Below the pieces are notes generated by a model. That model saw nothing but the letters and a program-made list of their open reading frames with translations, was not told the DNA's origin and did no database searches. A stretch of DNA of 7,608 nucleotides from Nannocystaceae bacterium. Its GTDB lineage: Bacteria > Myxococcota_A > Polyangia > Nannocystales > Nannocystaceae. The DNA lies in NCBI GenBank assembly GCA_016763875.1, contig JAESSZ010000592.1, positions 1 through 7,608 on the forward strand. Direction: 5' to 3'. Positions 4,760 through 7,608 of this stretch are shown here, piece by piece (position 1 is the stretch's first letter; the number at the start of each line of letters is the position of its first letter). The translations under genes and the position numbers were made by a program.

Positions 4760-6595
4760 CTACCCGCTTTTTCGCACCACGACGGTTGTCCCCGGGCTGC
4801 CGTCGTGGGCATGGACGCCGTGCCACCCTTCGGGGAGGAACGGCGTCGTCCAATTGAACAGCCAGCGCGCGTCACTCGGCCCCAGGTTTACGCAGCCGTG
4901 GCTACGCACCCGGCCGAAACCGTCGTGCCAGAACGCGCCGTGCAGTGCATAGCTGTCGAAAAAGTACATGGTCCAGGGTACGTCCTGGATCGAGTAGTTG
5001 CCGTCCGACGCCGTAGGCCCGTCCATCGTGGTCGACACGTGCTTGCTTCGGATTCGCCATCGACCGGTCGGGGTATCAAAAGGCTCTTCCTTGGTGCCTT
5101 TGCGACCACTGGAGATCAGCGTCGTGAACACGGCACGCTCACCTTCGTAGGCGACTAGAAGTTGCTTGGTGATGTCCACGTCGATCCAGCGCTCCCACGG
5201 CTGGATCCCATCGGGCACCGCCTGACGCTCAGCGAAACGAACGTGGTCCTTGCGAATCAGCAAGCCCTCGACCGTCACCATGTAGGCGCGGCCGTTGACC
5301 TCGGTCTCGTCGGTGAGGTCCAGGAACGTGCGTCGCTCGATCTTGCGGGCGATCTTGAGTTTGCCGTCTTCCGTGAGTTCGACCAGCTGCGGACTCTTGG
5401 CCATGGCGTAGCCAAACGGGAAGTCGGCCTCCACATCGAGTTCGTGCCCCTGATGGTCCTTGGGCGTGTATTTTACGGCCGACTTCGCGGGGATGTATCC
5501 ACCGCGAGCGGTGCGCCACCAGTGCTTACCGCCCTCCTCGAGCTTCCCCGCCAAGCTGACGTAGAAACCTTTTTCCAACCACGACGACGCTGGGTTGAGC
5601 GGCAACTTTATCGGCTCGGGCTCAGGCTCAGGCGGTGGGACAACGGCCGCGACGGCTGGCTTCGGCGTCTCGGTCTCACCGGCCGCGGGTTTGCTGGCAA
5701 CGATGGGTTTCTTGGCCTCGACCGGTTTCTTGGCGTCACTTCCCGCGGCCGCGCTGCCGGGAGGTTTCGGAAGATCGGACAGCGCCTTGGTGGGCGACTT
5801 GGTTGCATCGGCCTTCGCTGGCTTGTCGACAGGCGCGGCCGGATCGCTCGGTGAGGTCTTGGCCGGCGCCGGTTTCGCCTCGCCCGGGAGGGGCTTGCCT
5901 TCTCGTTGTGCCTCCCGGACTGCACGTCGCTCCGCAGCAACGACTTGCTCCTCCGCCGTAGGCACGCGCCAATACATGGGCGTGTTCCACTTGCGAACAA
6001 GCGCGTACTCATACGGGAACGCCTTTTCGAGTGCTGGAGGTGGCGGCGCACGATGCAGGTATGGCTCGCGTTTGGCGTCGACGACGAGCCCGCCGCCTTT
6101 ACCCGCGCACGCGTACCCGCCCTGGGGGATGCCGTGCCAGCCTCCCTTGCACCCCGTCCCCTTGACCTTGTCGGTCACCTTGAGACGCGTGCCGATCCTC
6201 AGATAGCCAAGCCGCGCCGACTTCTTGTCGGGCTTTGCGTAGACCGCAACGACCTCGTAGCCGACCAACCCGTGATTGACGAGTTCGGCCTCAGTGGGCA
6301 GCGCATCGGGTGGACTGATCTTGCCGTAGTGCTCGGGGGCTTCGGGCAGCGCGGGTGGCTCCGGCTCCACATACTCGGCCTCGTCAGGTTCGGCTTCCGG
6401 ATCCGGTTCGGTCGGCGCCTCGGGGGGCGGCTCGAGTAACTCGGGCCGCTCAGCGATCGCCGTGGGCGTCGGCGTCTCAACATGGCGTGTCGCTGCGGGC
6501 GGCGCGGGCTCCTTTTCGCGCTGGGAGACCACTTGGCCCCCCCGATCGCACGCCGCGAGCACCAGCAATCCCAACATGGCCGCAGATCGCCTCAT
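4760..6595 (-). CDS. L,D-transpeptidase (YkuD domain) lipoprotein with charged linkers
   Basis: A 611-residue protein from ATG 6595-6593, chosen because it begins a clean lipoprotein signal, MRRSAAMLGLLVLAAC (Cys16). An upstream ATG at 6679 would bury the signal. Order: acidic Pro/Glu linker (about 40-90); an SH3-like segment (about 110-172: GYEVVAVYAKPDKKSARLGYL, with Cys149 and Cys163 as a possible disulfide); a basic Ala/Lys/Pro linker (about 230-320) with repeated DAKKP/EAKKP; a second SH3-like stretch (about 338-378); then the YkuD catalytic domain (about 468-608). The active site is intact: YALHG with His552, then SHGCVN with Ser565, His566 and Cys568. YkuD enzymes form 3-3 peptidoglycan cross-links or attach proteins to peptidoglycan, with the Cys forming the acyl intermediate. 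Asp17 follows the lipid Cys; in E. coli that signals inner-membrane retention, which may not hold here. It lies 103 bases after the thioredoxin-like lipoprotein gene on the same strand. The substrate is unknown. Confidence 0.92.
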   Translation of the reverse strand: MRRSAAMLGLLVLAACDRGGQVVSQREKEPAPPAATRHVETPTPTAIAERPELLEPPPEAPTEPDPEAEPDEAEYVEPEPPALPEAPEHYGKISPPDALPTEAELVNHGLVGYEVVAVYAKPDKKSARLGYLRIGTRLKVTDKVKGTGCKGGWHGIPQGGYACAGKGGGLVVDAKREPYLHRAPPPPALEKAFPYEYALVRKWNTPMYWRVPTAEEQVVAAERRAVREAQREGKPLPGEAKPAPAKTSPSDPAAPVDKPAKADATKSPTKALSDLPKPPGSAAAGSDAKKPVEAKKPIVASKPAAGETETPKPAVAAVVPPPEPEPEPIKLPLNPASSWLEKGFYVSLAGKLEEGGKHWWRTARGGYIPAKSAVKYTPKDHQGHELDVEADFPFGYAMAKSPQLVELTEDGKLKIARKIERRTFLDLTDETEVNGRAYMVTVEGLLIRKDHVRFAERQAVPDGIQPWERWIDVDITKQLLVAYEGERAVFTTLISSGRKGTKEEPFDTPTGRWRIRSKHVSTTMDGPTASDGNYSIQDVPWTMYFFDSYALHGAFWHDGFGRVRSHGCVNLGPSDARWLFNWTTPFLPEGWHGVHAHDGSPGTTVVVRKSG

Positions 6596-6698
6596 CGCCG
6601 TCGTGCATAACGTAACGTCCGCGAGCATCCAAAGATTCCGGCACATTGCCGAGTCCATCGTGCAGTACCTACATGCCACTACACCCTGAGGCGTCGAG
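6596..6698 (-). other. Short intergenic region upstream of the L,D-transpeptidase gene
   Basis: These 103 bases separate the thioredoxin-like gene from the transpeptidase gene. On the minus strand TTGGAT (6632-6627) and TATGCA (6609-6604) are spaced by 17 bases and could be a weak sigma-70-type promoter with initiation just before ATG 6595. No clear Shine-Dalgarno sequence precedes that ATG, and no strong terminator hairpin with a T run follows the thioredoxin-like gene. Read-through from upstream is therefore also possible. Confidence 0.35.
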
Positions 6699-7265
6699 TC
6701 AACGTTTGACCGCAGCGAACCAGGCCGGAATCGTCGCCTTGAGTCCCTCGTGCGTCAGTCGATCTTTGGCCTCCTGCATCTCTTCGATGCGGTCCCCTTT
6801 GTCGTCGAGCAACAGAAGGACCGGGTAGGCGTTGATCGTTGAGGTCCACCGCGTGCGCAGAGCGTTGACCTCGTTCATCCGGGTGGCCGCCTCCCAGTCC
6901 TCTTCCTTGATCTCAAGGATTCGTACGTGCCCGATCTCGTCAGCGGGATGCATGTTGCCGAACTCCAGATCGAGCAACCGGCACGGCTCGCACCAGTCAG
7001 CCGAGAAAAGCACCGCAGCAGACTTTCCGTCGTCGATGGCCGCTTTGCGCAGTCGCTCGAACATCTTGCTGAGCGACTCGCCGTCGTGCGGACGTAGCCG
7101 ACGCAGGTCGTAGCCCACCGTCTTGGGCTTGGCCGGGTCTACGTCCGCCGAACCTACGTCCACGGAACCTACGTCAACCGAACGATCGGTCGTCGCTGAG
7201 CTCTCGGCACCACAACCCACGACCGCGACAACGGTGAACGCCGCTAAGACTGCATGACGCACCAT
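6699..7265 (-). CDS. Thioredoxin-fold lipoprotein with WCEPC active site
   Basis: A 188-residue protein from ATG 7265-7263. The open frame extends upstream to about 7451, but that part is Arg-rich and overlaps the next gene, while this ATG starts a lipoprotein signal: MVRHAVLAAFTVVAVVGC, with Cys18 as the probable lipid anchor. Residues about 19-45 are a Ser/Asp/Val linker with the repeat SVDVG-SVDVG-SADVD. Residues about 60-188 are a thioredoxin-like domain: strand AAVLFSADWCEPC with the redox pair Cys92/Cys95, a short helix LLDLEF, then NAYPVLLLLDDKGD with the expected cis-Pro (Pro148). It resembles the thioredoxin-like domains of periplasmic thiol-disulfide proteins (DsbD-gamma or TlpA-like) rather than cytoplasmic TrxA. 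It probably acts at the membrane on exported cysteine proteins. It starts 34 bases after an upstream gene end and precedes a Cys-dependent L,D-transpeptidase, a plausible client. Whether it reduces or oxidises cannot be told. Confidence 0.87.
   Translation of the reverse strand: MVRHAVLAAFTVVAVVGCGAESSATTDRSVDVGSVDVGSADVDPAKPKTVGYDLRRLRPHDGESLSKMFERLRKAAIDDGKSAAVLFSADWCEPCRLLDLEFGNMHPADEIGHVRILEIKEEDWEAATRMNEVNALRTRWTSTINAYPVLLLLDDKGDRIEEMQEAKDRLTHEGLKATIPAWFAAVKR
7139..7183 (-). repeat. Tandem 15-bp repeat in the thioredoxin-like lipoprotein linker
   Basis: Three imperfect 15-bp copies (plus-strand consensus ctacgtccrcsgaac at 7139-7153, 7154-7168 and 7169-7183). They are in frame and encode the Val-Asp-Val-Gly-Ser type repeat just after the lipid anchor. 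They lengthen the tether between membrane and thioredoxin domain. Confidence 0.85.
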
Positions 7266-7299
7266 AAGTTGGAGGTTCTGCCTTCCGCGCGCCCAGGGG

Positions 7300-7608
7300 T
7301 CAAGCCAGGGCGTGCTCAACCGGCTTGATCTGTGCGAACCAGGCCGTAGACGCAGCGAGACTTCCTGTGACTTGAGGTGGCGCAGTGTCGAGCGCCACAA
7401 CCGCCGTTTCGGAACGAAGCGCCGCGCGGGCCAATGCCAGCGCGGGCTCACCCGGACTCCCCGCGTGCGGCCCGGTTGGAGACTCGGCCTGACCTTGCAT
7501 CACGTCTGGGCCCGCGAGCACCGCGAGGAGTGCCTGCCGACCATGCGCGCTCACGCCCAGGAGCTCTCCGACGAGGTCCTGTGGTCCCACGTCGAACTGT
7601 ACGTCAAC
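7300..7608 (-). CDS. Unrecognised protein, C-terminal 102 residues (5' end outside window)
   Basis: The frame is open from the right edge to TGA 7302-7300 and codons end mostly in G or C, as in the real genes nearby. The visible end reads VDVQFDVGPQDLVGELLG, then a hydrophobic GRQALLAVLAGPDV, a Pro/Gly-rich patch (ESPTGPHAGSPGEP), an Ala-rich helix and the terminus WFAQIKPVEHALA. A GTG at 7590 is in frame but is probably internal. I do not recognise the family. It lies 34 bases ahead of the thioredoxin-like lipoprotein gene on the same strand, so the two may be co-transcribed. Confidence 0.6.
   Translation of the reverse strand, partial: VDVQFDVGPQDLVGELLGVSAHGRQALLAVLAGPDVMQGQAESPTGPHAGSPGEPALALARAALRSETAVVALDTAPPQVTGSLAASTAWFAQIKPVEHALA

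Noticed and set aside
4242..4853. Minus-strand Arg-rich 203-residue open frame
   Set aside because: It is the antisense of the Asp-rich lipoprotein and runs across the convergent stops. Its composition is an artefact of the acidic linker.
5613..5734. Short repeats in the L,D-transpeptidase gene (ggctca units at 5613-5630; ggtttcttggc at 5706-5716 and 5724-5734)
   Set aside because: They are explained by the protein's PEPE and AKKP low-complexity linker; there is no sign of a mobile or regulatory element.
5162..5854. Plus-strand 230-residue open frame opposite the L,D-transpeptidase
   Set aside because: The opposite strand encodes a clear YkuD enzyme with a signal and catalytic motif; this frame shows no family features.
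5595..6206. Plus-strand Gly/Ala-rich open frame of 203 residues opposite the L,D-transpeptidase
   Set aside because: It is antisense to the Pro/Lys/Ala linker; its Gly/Ala richness is the complement of Pro and Arg codons in a GC-rich gene. It has no recognisable domain.
6699..7451. Longer 250-residue form of the thioredoxin-like protein
   Set aside because: The extra 62 residues are Arg/Trp-rich, overlap the upstream gene's coding end and would place the lipoprotein signal internally.

Overview
The window is GC-rich bacterial chromosome, tightly packed with genes. It most likely comes from a myxobacterium of the Nannocystis/Plesiocystis/Enhygromyxa type. This rests mainly on the small lipoprotein at 4256-4759: a lipobox, a long Asp/Gly/Ser/Thr linker and an eight-cysteine module, a style common in that suborder. 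Three predicted lipoproteins in 7.6 kb also point to a Gram-negative bacterium with an elaborate envelope. The assignment is inferred from protein style, not from a search.

Layout from left to right. (1) Positions 1-1161, plus strand: the C-terminal part of the ATP-dependent RNA helicase HrpB, entering from the left edge. (2) Positions 1165-4102, minus strand: a three-gene cassette read right to left. It runs from an M17 leucyl aminopeptidase, to a fusion of dihydroneopterin aldolase (FolB) with a cupin domain, to a FabG-like short-chain reductase. Both junctions are 4-nt stop/start overlaps (GTGA and ATGA), so the three proteins are probably made together. (3) Positions 4103-4255: a short divergent intergenic region. 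(4) Positions 4256-4759, plus strand: the acidic Cys-rich lipoprotein. (5) Positions 4760-7608, minus strand: the end of an unrecognised gene at the right edge, then a thioredoxin-fold lipoprotein with a WCEPC active site, then a large L,D-transpeptidase (YkuD) lipoprotein with charged linkers and SH3-like segments.

The region of most interest is the cassette. The FolB half of the fusion keeps the catalytic Glu/Tyr/Lys and the pterin-anchoring Glu. The cupin half matches both cupin metal-site motifs almost perfectly. Together with a coupled SDR reductase, this suggests a pterin-modifying pathway outside ordinary folate synthesis, loosely comparable to the FolX/FolM tetrahydromonapterin route. 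The role of the aminopeptidase in it is unclear. On the right, the thioredoxin-like lipoprotein and the Cys-dependent L,D-transpeptidase may work together in the envelope, the former keeping the latter's cysteine reduced. The two convergent gene pairs (1161/1165 and 4759/4760) end 3 and 0 bases apart, leaving no room for ordinary terminators. I found no RNA genes, insertion sequences, CRISPR arrays or prophage genes, and no gene-free stretch above about 150 bases.
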